From UBA2219 sp964612075 (GTDB lineage: Bacteria; Desulfobacterota; Deferrimicrobia; Deferrimicrobiales; Deferrimicrobiaceae): DNA of 29,118 nt. The translations under genes were made by a program, and so were the position numbers. The notes below the pieces were generated by a model. That model did not search any database and had not been told where the DNA came from. It saw only the letters and a program-made list of their open reading frames with translations. Shown here one piece after another: positions 1 through 6,650 of this stretch. The DNA lies in the NCBI GenBank assembly GCA_964612075.1, contig CAZTFC010000031.1, positions 1-29,118 of the forward strand, given 5' to 3'. How positions within the stretch are numbered: position 1 is the stretch's first letter; each line of letters begins with the position of its first letter.

Positions 1-1
1 C

Positions 2-88
2 GGCACCCATTTCGATCCGGGCTGCGTCGACGCCTTCCTCAAGGACATGCCGAGGGTCCTGGAGATCCGGGGGGTCTTCCAGGACTAG
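2..88 (+). CDS. C-terminal end of an HD-GYP domain protein (partial)
   Basis: Only the last 28 codons and a TAG stop are inside the window; the gene begins upstream of it. The visible peptide opens with GTHFDPGCVDAFL, which matches the conserved segment closing HD-GYP domains (usually GTHFDPxxVxAFL). HD-GYP domains are metal-dependent phosphodiesterases that degrade cyclic di-GMP and are often fused to a response-regulator receiver. The N-terminal domains and the catalytic HD and GYP residues are not visible, so whether this is a response regulator cannot be said. It runs convergently towards the cytochrome c peroxidase gene, with 26 bases between the two stops and no recognisable terminator hairpin in that gap. 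Confidence 0.7.
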   Translation, partial: GTHFDPGCVDAFLKDMPRVLEIRGVFQD

Positions 89-114
89 CCGGGAAGTCCG
101 CCCCCCCCCGCCGG

Positions 115-1194
115 TCACCTCGGGTTGGGCGGCACGTATCCGTCGGTCAGCGTCCCCATGAAGGCGACGATGTCATCCTCTTCCTGGCCGGTCAGCCCCA
201 GGTTCCCCATCTCTTCCGTATTGACGTTCTCGGGTACTTCCGGCGGGGGCCATTTCTCGACGTCACGGGTGTTGTAGAACTGAACGATCTCCTTCAGTGT
301 CTTGAAGTAGCCGTTGTGCCCGTAGGACGGGGCGACCGCGACGTTGCGCAGGGTCGGCACCTTGAACTTCCCGTTCTCCCGCCCGCCTTTCACCACCTCC
401 CCCAGCCCCAGGTCGACTCCCTTCGCGCCCGGATTCCTCGGTATCCCCAGGTTGTCGTAGGTGTAATCGGTGAACAGGGGGCGCTTGTCGTACGGGCCGG
501 GCGTGCTCGGGTGGCACTCGGCGCATTTCCCCTTCCCGTTGAACAGCTCCAGCCCCCGAAGCTCCTGCGCGGTGAGCGGGTGGCGCGCCTTGTCCTTCAG
601 GTACCAGTCGTACCGGGAGCTGAATCGGTTCACCTCGTGGGAGCTCTGGTACGCCGCGAGGGCGTCGGCGATGCGATCGTAGGCCTTGTCCGCGTTCTTG
701 AAGGCGTCGGGCCCGTAAACCTGGCGGAACAGACCCGCGTACCCGGAACGCCGAACCTTCTCGACGACGGCCCTTCCGGAGGGATTGTTCATTTCGTTCG
801 TGTCCAGGAAGGGCATCTTCGCCTGGTCGGCCAGGGTCGCCGCCCGTCCGTCCCAGAACTGGCCGCCGACGTACATCTCCTCTTTCTTGTCGTAGTGGAA
901 CTTCGGGCTGAACGACGCGTAGGCCGCCGCGGTCGGGCTGCGCCGGCCGAACCGGCCCATGACCGCCCCTTCGTAGGCGGTGAACCTCGCGTCCCCGATG
1001 CCGTTGAAGCCGCTTCCCGGGGAATGACAGTCCGCGCACGCCTGCCCCTCCGGGCGGGAAAGGCGGTTGTCGAAGAAAAGGTTCTTGCCGAGCTTTTCTT
1101 TCGGCGTCAGCCTCTGCTCCGCCCGCCCGGTTCCCCCGGACAGGGCGACGAGCGCCGCCGCGGTCAAAATGAAGCCGATGTACCGTGTCCGCAT
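115..1194 (-). CDS. Dihaem cytochrome c peroxidase (CCP/MauG family)
   Basis: A 359-residue exported protein. Residues 1-25 look like a Sec signal peptide (basic MRTR start, hydrophobic core, cleavage near GRA). Two haem-c attachment sites are present, CADCH at 53-57 and CAECH at 224-228, in the two-domain layout of bacterial dihaem peroxidases, with the family's LFFDxRLS segment just before the first haem. Such enzymes reduce H2O2 to water in the periplasm using electrons from small cytochromes; MauG-like relatives oxidise other substrates. The start at 1194 has a good Shine-Dalgarno (AAGGAG, 8 bases upstream). An upstream in-frame ATG at 1218 overlaps the kinase stop as ATGA but would put eight extra residues before the signal peptide. 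It is the last gene of the hydrogenase and two-component run. The peroxidase assignment rests on fold and haem motifs; the substrate is inferred. Confidence 0.9.
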   Translation of the reverse strand: MRTRYIGFILTAAALVALSGGTGRAEQRLTPKEKLGKNLFFDNRLSRPEGQACADCHSPGSGFNGIGDARFTAYEGAVMGRFGRRSPTAAAYASFSPKFHYDKKEEMYVGGQFWDGRAATLADQAKMPFLDTNEMNNPSGRAVVEKVRRSGYAGLFRQVYGPDAFKNADKAYDRIADALAAYQSSHEVNRFSSRYDWYLKDKARHPLTAQELRGLELFNGKGKCAECHPSTPGPYDKRPLFTDYTYDNLGIPRNPGAKGVDLGLGEVVKGGRENGKFKVPTLRNVAVAPSYGHNGYFKTLKEIVQFYNTRDVEKWPPPEVPENVNTEEMGNLGLTGQEEDDIVAFMGTLTDGYVPPNPR

Positions 1195-1214
1195 AACATC
1201 ATCTCCTTTTCCGC

Positions 1215-2981
1215 TCATCCGGTTGCCGAAGGGAGGCGGACCGTGAACCGGGACCCTTTCCCCGGCTCGCTTTCCACGGACACCGTGCCCCCCAGCCTTT
1301 GCACCATCCGCGAGACGATGGACAGCCCGAGCCCCGTCCCCACCGCCCCGGAGTCTTTGGCGGCCTGCGTCCTGTAGAACGCCTCGAAAACCCGGTCCAG
1401 ATCCTCCCGCCCGATGCCGATCCCCGTGTCCTCGACCCACGCCTCGACCCAGCCGTCCGCGCAGCGCGCACCGAATACGATCCCGCCCGAGGACGTGTAG
1501 TTCACCGCGTTGGTCAGGAGGTTGGAGAAGATCTTCTCCAGGTCCGCGGGGTCCGCCCGGGCGACGCAGCGCTCCCATTCCGTCTTCTCTTCGAAAGTCA
1601 ACCCCTTGGAGGCGGCCTGCTCCCGCGCCGTGTCCAGCGCGCGGCGGAGCGCCTCGTCCAGTCGGACGGGCTCCGCCGCTTCCTCCTCCCGGAACCGCTG
1701 CGCCGCCGCGGAGTCGAGAAGGTCCCGGATGGTGTCGAAGGAATCCCGGATCCGTCGCCCCGCCCTCTCCACGAGGTCCTTCTGAGCGTCGTTCAGCGGC
1801 CCCGCGTAGGGCAGCGCGTCGATCGCCCCCTGGGCCGCCGCAAGGGGGGAACGGAGCTGATGGTGGGTCATCCGGGCGAACCAGATCCGTTCCCTGTCCA
1901 GCGCCTGCAGATCGCCGAAGCTGCGGGCGTTCTGGAGGGCCAGCGCACCGAGGTTCGCGAGGTTCAGCAGAAGCTTCTCCTCCTGCGCGCCGAATACGCG
2001 CGGTTGCGCCGTGTAGATCCGCAGGACCCCCAGCGTCCGATCCTTCGCCCGCATCGGGCACGAAAGCATGGAGCGAAGCCCTTCGCGCCGGGCCTCTTCG
2101 CGGTACTGGAACCGGAGGTCCTCGGTCACGTCCGCCACCTGGATCGTCCTCCCTTTGAGCACCTCGAAGTCGACCCAGCTCTTCCCCACCTCCACCGGCC
2201 CCTTGTCGATGTACTCCCGGCTGAGGCCGTAGGACCCTCCTATGGACAGCGTCTTCCCGTCCCGGTCGAAGATGCGGACGAAGCACGCCTTCACGCCGAA
2301 CAGCCGGGTCGTGTGCTCGGCCAGCAGCCGGAGGACCTCGTCGAGGTCGAGGGTGGAGTTCACGAGCTGCCCGATGTTGTACAGCGACTCCATCTCCTGG
2401 AAGGACCGGTCCAGCGCGAGCGTCGTCCGGGAGAGGGCGTCCTCCTTCTGCCGGAGCCGGGCCGTAATCGAGGTGGCCAGCCAGGTCGTAACGAGGAAAA
2501 AGAGCGTAAGGATCGCCCAGGTCCGAAGCGACCCGTCCGGCGTAAGCCACGCGAGGACCCCGAGGAGGACGCCGACGCCGCACGCCAGGAGGTAGCAGGC
2601 GGCCCGGGAAAGCAGGATGGCGCCGATGATCAGGTGGAAGGCGTACGCGAGGCAGGCGGGGCTCGAGATGCCGCCGGTCAGGTACACCGTGGCCGTCAGG
2701 GCCGCCCAGTCGAGCCCGATCTGGAGGTAGGCCGTGTTCCTCGCGCGTTCCGGGGTGGCGGCGAACCATTCCCGCTTCAGATGCAGCACCAGGTTGTAGG
2801 AGAGCAGCGTGAGCGCGACGGCCATCAGGGGGACTACCGGGAGAGGCATCCCCAGGACCCCGGGGCCCATGGCGATCCCCGCCAGGATCGCGAAGCCCGC
2901 GATCCATCGCAGGCCGGTGAGCCAGTGCAGGCGTTCCTGGAGCTCCTTGTCCAGCGGGAGCTGGACGGGCTCCTGGCTCAC
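1215..2981 (-). CDS. Membrane sensor histidine kinase with GAF domain
   Basis: 588 residues from a GTG start one base after the response regulator stop. Residues about 25-172 hold about six hydrophobic segments, so the N-terminus is a membrane module. A short linker leads to a GAF domain at about 205-350. The dimerisation/phosphoacceptor helix carries HQLRSPL, with H374 the likely phosphorylated histidine. The ATPase domain shows an N box (NLLTNAVNY, 487-495), a G1 box (DTGIGI, 518-523) and a G2 box (GTGLGL, 548-553), so it should be an active kinase. No PAS domain and no haem or iron-sulphur ligand pattern is evident, so the signal cannot be read from sequence. It lies directly downstream of the receiver-only regulator and is the obvious partner. 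It is unlike the classical HoxJ hydrogen-sensing kinase, which is PAS-based and lacks an extensive membrane region. Confidence 0.92.
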   Translation of the reverse strand: MSQEPVQLPLDKELQERLHWLTGLRWIAGFAILAGIAMGPGVLGMPLPVVPLMAVALTLLSYNLVLHLKREWFAATPERARNTAYLQIGLDWAALTATVYLTGGISSPACLAYAFHLIIGAILLSRAACYLLACGVGVLLGVLAWLTPDGSLRTWAILTLFFLVTTWLATSITARLRQKEDALSRTTLALDRSFQEMESLYNIGQLVNSTLDLDEVLRLLAEHTTRLFGVKACFVRIFDRDGKTLSIGGSYGLSREYIDKGPVEVGKSWVDFEVLKGRTIQVADVTEDLRFQYREEARREGLRSMLSCPMRAKDRTLGVLRIYTAQPRVFGAQEEKLLLNLANLGALALQNARSFGDLQALDRERIWFARMTHHQLRSPLAAAQGAIDALPYAGPLNDAQKDLVERAGRRIRDSFDTIRDLLDSAAAQRFREEEAAEPVRLDEALRRALDTAREQAASKGLTFEEKTEWERCVARADPADLEKIFSNLLTNAVNYTSSGGIVFGARCADGWVEAWVEDTGIGIGREDLDRVFEAFYRTQAAKDSGAVGTGLGLSIVSRMVQRLGGTVSVESEPGKGSRFTVRLPSATG

Positions 2982-2982
2982 C

Positions 2983-3387
2983 TCAGCCCTTCCCCGCCCC
3001 GTCCGCGGGCGGCCGCCCCAGTTTCGCCCTCAGGAGCCGGAGCAGGATCTTCGGGTCGATCGGCTTCTGGAACACCCCGTGGAACCCCAGTTCGCTGGTG
3101 TCGACCGACCTGTGCAGGTAATCGCCCGTGGAGCTGAGCAGGAAGACGGGGACGTGCGGGTGGTATTCCTTCAGCTCCCGCACGAGACGCGTCCCGGCGT
3201 CGACGTCCTCCATCATGAGGTCCAGGATGACCAGGTCGGGCTTCTTCCGTTCGAACTCGGAGAGTCCTTCCTTCCCGCTGCGAGCCGTCTCCACGACGTA
3301 CCCGTCGGACTCCAGCACCACCCGCAGCGAGGCCAGGACGTCGGGATCGTCGTCGACGCAGAGGATGACGTGTTTATCCTTCAGCAT
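2983..3387 (-). CDS. Single-domain response regulator (receiver only)
   Basis: 134 residues forming one CheY-like receiver domain. The acidic pocket is D12-D13-D14, the phosphoacceptor is D56 (in VILDLMM), the switch residue is around S85 (LLSSTG) and the conserved lysine is K108 in FQKP. After the receiver there are only about 15 residues (ending PPADGAGKG), so there is no DNA-binding, GGDEF or other output domain. Its ATG at 3387 lies inside the end of the hydrogenase protease gene, a 7-base overlap that suggests coupled translation. The kinase gene starts one base after its stop. It may act as a phosphate shuttle or through protein contact; the HD-GYP fragment at the window edge is on the other strand and cannot be assigned as its output. 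Confidence 0.92.
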   Translation of the reverse strand: MLKDKHVILCVDDDPDVLASLRVVLESDGYVVETARSGKEGLSEFERKKPDLVILDLMMEDVDAGTRLVRELKEYHPHVPVFLLSSTGDYLHRSVDTSELGFHGVFQKPIDPKILLRLLRAKLGRPPADGAGKG

Positions 3388-3872
3388 GTGGCGCCTCCGG
3401 AGCCTGCGGCGTTCGGTTGCCTCCGCATCTCCTCGATGAACCGCGGCAGAAATTCCAGCGCTGCCTCCAGCCCTTCGCTCGCCGCGGAGCTCAATCCCTC
3501 GGTGAACGGCTCGAACACCTCGCCCCGGATGCCCAGCAGGTACCCCGACGGCGAGGCGTCGAAGCAGGAACGGGCGATGTGCAGTATGCCCCCGGGCGCC
3601 ACGCTGTGCGACGTGAAGCTGCCGGGAGGCTCCTCCTCCACCGGACTGAGGAAGAACGGCTCCGTCCCCGCCGAGCCGTCGGCGTCCGCGAACACCACGA
3701 TGTCGTGCTCGGCCGCCATCGCCGCGTGCTCGATCGAGAGCTGGTAGTCGCTCTCCACGGTGAGACCCGGGATGTTCATGGCCTCCAGCCGCTCCGCGAG
3801 CGCCGGGCCGAGGCCGTCGTCCGCCCGCGCGGGATTCCCGTACCCGATGACCAGGACCCGTTTCCCCCTCAT
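3381..3872 (-). CDS. hoxW: [NiFe]-hydrogenase maturation endopeptidase HoxW (M52 family)
   Basis: 163 residues, the usual size for these proteases. The N-terminal segment VLVIGYGNPARADDGLG carries the family glycine-rich motif and the first acidic nickel-sensing residue (D18/D19). A second acidic position lies in VFADADGS and the histidine in FTSHSVAPGG. Enzymes of this family remove a C-terminal peptide from the large subunit once the NiFe site is assembled. The start codon overlaps the stop of the hydrogenase large-subunit gene as ATGA, so it is almost certainly the dedicated protease for that subunit, which still encodes a C-terminal tail. The symbol hoxW follows from the hoxFUYH context; the sequence alone would also fit the general HycI/HyaD family. 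Confidence 0.9.
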   Translation of the reverse strand: MRGKRVLVIGYGNPARADDGLGPALAERLEAMNIPGLTVESDYQLSIEHAAMAAEHDIVVFADADGSAGTEPFFLSPVEEEPPGSFTSHSVAPGGILHIARSCFDASPSGYLLGIRGEVFEPFTEGLSSAASEGLEAALEFLPRFIEEMRRQPNAAGSGGATC

Positions 3873-5365
3873 CGCGGCGACGTCCGCCCGGCGTCCCGGA
3901 CCCGCCGGTCCACGAGCCGCCCTTCCGCGTCGTACAGCTCCACGGCCAGCGGCATGCCGCCGAGCGCGTGCGTGGCGCAGGAGAGGCACGGGTCGTATGC
4001 GCGGATGGCCACCTCGATGTAGTTCAACAGCTTCTCCGGGATCTCCCGGCGGCCGCTGAAATGGTCCTTCGCCACCTTGGTAACGGCGCGGTTCATCGGC
4101 TCGTTGTTGTTGGTGGTGGACACGATGAGGTTGCACATCGTCACCTCGTCGTTCCGGCTGACGCGGTAATGGTGGAAGAGGGTGCCCCGCGGCGCCTCGA
4201 TGATCGCTACCGCCTCCTCCCGCCGCGGCCCGGAAGCGAGCAGCTCCTTCCCCTGCAGGTCCGGGTCGAGCAGCAGCTCCCGGATCTTCTCGATGGAATG
4301 GAGCAGTTCGATCATCCGCGCCCAGTGGTAGCACATGGTGATGTTGTTCGAGCGGTCCTTCTGCAGCTCCCGGAACTCCTTGTGCGCGGCGAAGGCCTCG
4401 TCCGTGTCGATGAAGGTGGCGGTGTTGAGGCGTGCCAGCGGCCCGACCCGGTACCAGCCGTGGTCCGGGCCCAGCTCCTTCAGGAAGGGGAACTTCATGT
4501 AGGACCAGGGGCGCACCTCCTCCATCAGCACGTCGAGGTAGCGCTGGCAGTTCACGTCGACGAGGATCATGTTGCGGTCCTTGTCGACGGCCCGGAGCAC
4601 GCCGTCGTACAGGTCGAGCGCGCCGTCGGACTCGCGCACGAGCGACAGGTGGTTGGAGTCGAACGACCCGAACGGGATGAGCTCCGGCAGGTGCTCCAGG
4701 GTGTAGTCCCGGGCGATGGTGACCGCGCTGCGCGCCCACGCCGTCATCTGTTCGACGTCTTTCAGGAGGGCGTCCCTCTCCGCGATGGAGAGGTTCTTGT
4801 TCACGCCGCCGGGAACGGCGCCGGTCCCGTGGATCTTCTTCCCCGCCGTCGCCAGGATGACCTCCTGGCCGTACTTCCGCATCATCACACCCTGGACCGC
4901 GAGCTTCGGGAACTCCCGGGCCACGGCGAGGATGTTGCGCTTCTCCGGGGGCGCGGCGAAACCGCTCTCGGCCGTCCCGTCGGTGCCGAAGAGGAAGTCG
5001 GGGGAGGACAGGTGGAAGAAATGCAGCGCGTGGCTCTGGAACATCTGGCCGTAGTGCATGAGCCGGCGCATCTTCTCCGCCGTGGGGGTAAGCTGCTCCC
5101 CCCCCACGATCCGGTCCATCGCCTTGGCCGCCGCCAGGTGGTGGCTCACCGGGCAGATACCGCACAGCCGCTGCACCATGACCGGGACTTCCCAGAAGGG
5201 CCGCCCGAGAATGAACCGCTCGAAGCCGCGGAACTCGACGATGTGGAGCCGGGCGTATTCCACCACGCCCGCGTCGTTCATGTGGATCGTCACCTTCCCG
5301 TGCCCCTCGACGCGGGTCACCGGAAGGATCGTGTACGTCTTCCCCTTGCTCCCCTTGGTCGCCAT
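3869..5365 (-). CDS. hoxH: NAD-linked [NiFe]-hydrogenase large subunit HoxH
   Basis: 498 residues with both cysteine pairs that hold the NiFe centre. The N-terminal pair is C68 and C71 in RLCGICPVSHH, and the C-terminal pair is C460 and C463 in DPCLSCATH. The upstream RVEGHGK motif is at 18-24. After H466 about 32 residues remain, consistent with a tail cleaved by the maturation protease encoded next. The context (hoxF, hoxU and hoxY upstream) points to group 3d bidirectional hydrogenases, which oxidise H2 with NAD+ or evolve H2 from NADH in the cytoplasm. The ATG at 5365 is preceded by AGAAGGG and lies 12 bases after the hoxY stop. Confidence 0.95.
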   Translation of the reverse strand: MATKGSKGKTYTILPVTRVEGHGKVTIHMNDAGVVEYARLHIVEFRGFERFILGRPFWEVPVMVQRLCGICPVSHHLAAAKAMDRIVGGEQLTPTAEKMRRLMHYGQMFQSHALHFFHLSSPDFLFGTDGTAESGFAAPPEKRNILAVAREFPKLAVQGVMMRKYGQEVILATAGKKIHGTGAVPGGVNKNLSIAERDALLKDVEQMTAWARSAVTIARDYTLEHLPELIPFGSFDSNHLSLVRESDGALDLYDGVLRAVDKDRNMILVDVNCQRYLDVLMEEVRPWSYMKFPFLKELGPDHGWYRVGPLARLNTATFIDTDEAFAAHKEFRELQKDRSNNITMCYHWARMIELLHSIEKIRELLLDPDLQGKELLASGPRREEAVAIIEAPRGTLFHHYRVSRNDEVTMCNLIVSTTNNNEPMNRAVTKVAKDHFSGRREIPEKLLNYIEVAIRAYDPCLSCATHALGGMPLAVELYDAEGRLVDRRVRDAGRTSPR

Positions 5366-5377
5366 TGGAATGCCCTT

Positions 5378-5926
5378 CTAGTCGTACTTCAGGTTTTTGT
5401 AGTCCGGCTCCACGGGCTTGCCGGACAGCAGGGCCAACAGGTGGGCCCAGATGGCGTCCGCGGGGGGTGGGCAGCCCGGGATGAACAGGTCGATCTTCAC
5501 CACCTCGTGGCACGGGTAGACCCGGTTCAGCAGGAGCGGGATCTCCTTGTCGTTCGGGATGACGTTCAGGGGGTTGTACACGCCGGGGCTCCGGAGATAG
5601 GCCTCCTCGAGGCATTCCCTCAGCGGGATGTTGTTCCGCATCGCGGGAATCCCGCCGTTGATGGCGCAGTCCCCCAGGGAGATCAGGATGTCGCAATGCT
5701 TCCGGAACTGCTCGAGCACCTCCACGTTCTCCTCGTTGCAGCAGCCGCCCTCGACGATTCCGACGGCGCACCGGTCCTGGAACTCCTTGTAGTCGTTGAT
5801 CGGGGAGCGGTCGAACTCGACCAGCTCGGCGAGCTCGAGGATCCGCTCGTCGATGTCGAGCACGGACATGTGGCAGCCGAAGCAGCCCGCCAGGCTGACC
5901 GTGGCGATGCGCGGCTTTGCGCCCAT
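5378..5926 (-). CDS. hoxY: NAD-linked [NiFe]-hydrogenase small subunit HoxY
   Basis: 182 residues, the short small-subunit form typical of cytoplasmic group 3 enzymes. It has no twin-arginine signal and no extra C-terminal iron-sulphur domain. Likely ligands of the single proximal [4Fe-4S] cluster are C15 and C18 (GCFGC), C87 (SLGDC) and C152 (IPGCPP). Additional cysteines at 62-63 (EGGCC) lie in a family-conserved segment. The subunit carries electrons between the NiFe site in HoxH and the HoxFU diaphorase. It starts one base after the hoxU stop, with GGGAGAGG as ribosome site, and is followed 12 bases later by hoxH. Confidence 0.94.
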   Translation of the reverse strand: MGAKPRIATVSLAGCFGCHMSVLDIDERILELAELVEFDRSPINDYKEFQDRCAVGIVEGGCCNEENVEVLEQFRKHCDILISLGDCAINGGIPAMRNNIPLRECLEEAYLRSPGVYNPLNVIPNDKEIPLLLNRVYPCHEVVKIDLFIPGCPPPADAIWAHLLALLSGKPVEPDYKNLKYD

Positions 5927-5927
5927 C

Positions 5928-6632
5928 CTACCTCTCCCCCTTTATCTCGATGTCGTCGCCGATGGGGCGCTCGTCGTACCTGCGCCTGCCCACGGGGACC
6001 TCGTATCCGACCCGCTTCTTCATCAGGGCGCCGACCGGGCAGACGGAGACCGCCTCGTCCGTGGCCTTCAGGTCGGTTTCGGAGAGCGAGTCGCCGTTGA
6101 CCTGCAGACGTTTCCTTCCCCCCCGCTCGACGAACTGGAAGACGTTCCTGCCGTCCATGTCCTGGGACGCCCGGACGCATCTCCCGCACAGGATGCATCG
6201 GTTGTGGTCGAGGTAGACGTGCGGGTGGGACATGTCGAGGTCGCGCTTCGGGTAGAGGAACGGGTACCTGGGCGCCTTGATGCCGAAGCGGTAGGCCAGC
6301 GCCTGCAGCTCGCACAAGCCGCTCTTCTCGCAGAACATGCAGAAGTGGTTCCCCTCCACGAAGAGCATGTCGACGATGTTCCTTCGGTACTCGAGGAGCT
6401 CCGGGGTGTCGTTCTCCACGATCGCCCCCTCCGCGACGGTCTGGACGCACGCCGCCTGGATGCGCCCGTTCACCCGCACGGAGCACACCCTGCAGCTCCC
6501 GTTGGGGGTCAGGTCCCGGTAGGCGCACAGCCTGGGGATGTAGATCCCCGCGGCGTCCGCGGCCTTCAGGATGGTCTGCCCGCGGATCGCCTTGACTTCC
6601 TTCCCGTCGATCGTGAACGTGACGCGGTTCAT
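5928..6632 (-). CDS. hoxU: NAD-linked hydrogenase diaphorase iron-sulphur subunit HoxU
   Basis: 234 residues, matching the N-terminal part of NuoG. A plant-type [2Fe-2S] site is formed by C36, C47, C50 and C62. Next comes an NuoG-like His/Cys segment with H95, C97, C100 and C106. A ferredoxin-like site follows with C145, C148 and C151 (CILCGRC) and a distant C198 (VCPVGAL). This set would conduct electrons between HoxF flavin and HoxY. The short length and adjacency to hoxY and hoxH separate it from a complex I NuoG, which would be about three times longer. The gene begins 18 bases after the hoxF stop. Confidence 0.93.
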   Translation of the reverse strand: MNRVTFTIDGKEVKAIRGQTILKAADAAGIYIPRLCAYRDLTPNGSCRVCSVRVNGRIQAACVQTVAEGAIVENDTPELLEYRRNIVDMLFVEGNHFCMFCEKSGLCELQALAYRFGIKAPRYPFLYPKRDLDMSHPHVYLDHNRCILCGRCVRASQDMDGRNVFQFVERGGRKRLQVNGDSLSETDLKATDEAVSVCPVGALMKKRVGYEVPVGRRRYDERPIGDDIEIKGER

Positions 6633-6650
6633 CTGGTTTCCCCCGGTCCC

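Noticed and set aside
99..111. Run of about ten C after the HD-GYP gene as a phase-variable tract
   Set aside because: It lies between two convergent stops, outside coding and promoter positions, so length changes would not alter a product.
115..2907. A single 930-residue minus-strand frame ending in the cytochrome peroxidase
   Set aside because: Only the last 359 residues are peroxidase. The upstream part is a proline/arginine/glycine-rich shadow of the kinase gene in another frame; the kinase has all its motifs, so there is no fusion protein.
1215..2981. Kinase as the hydrogen-sensing HoxJ
   Set aside because: HoxJ kinases lack an extensive membrane region and use PAS domains with a regulatory hydrogenase (HoxBC); none of these is present here.
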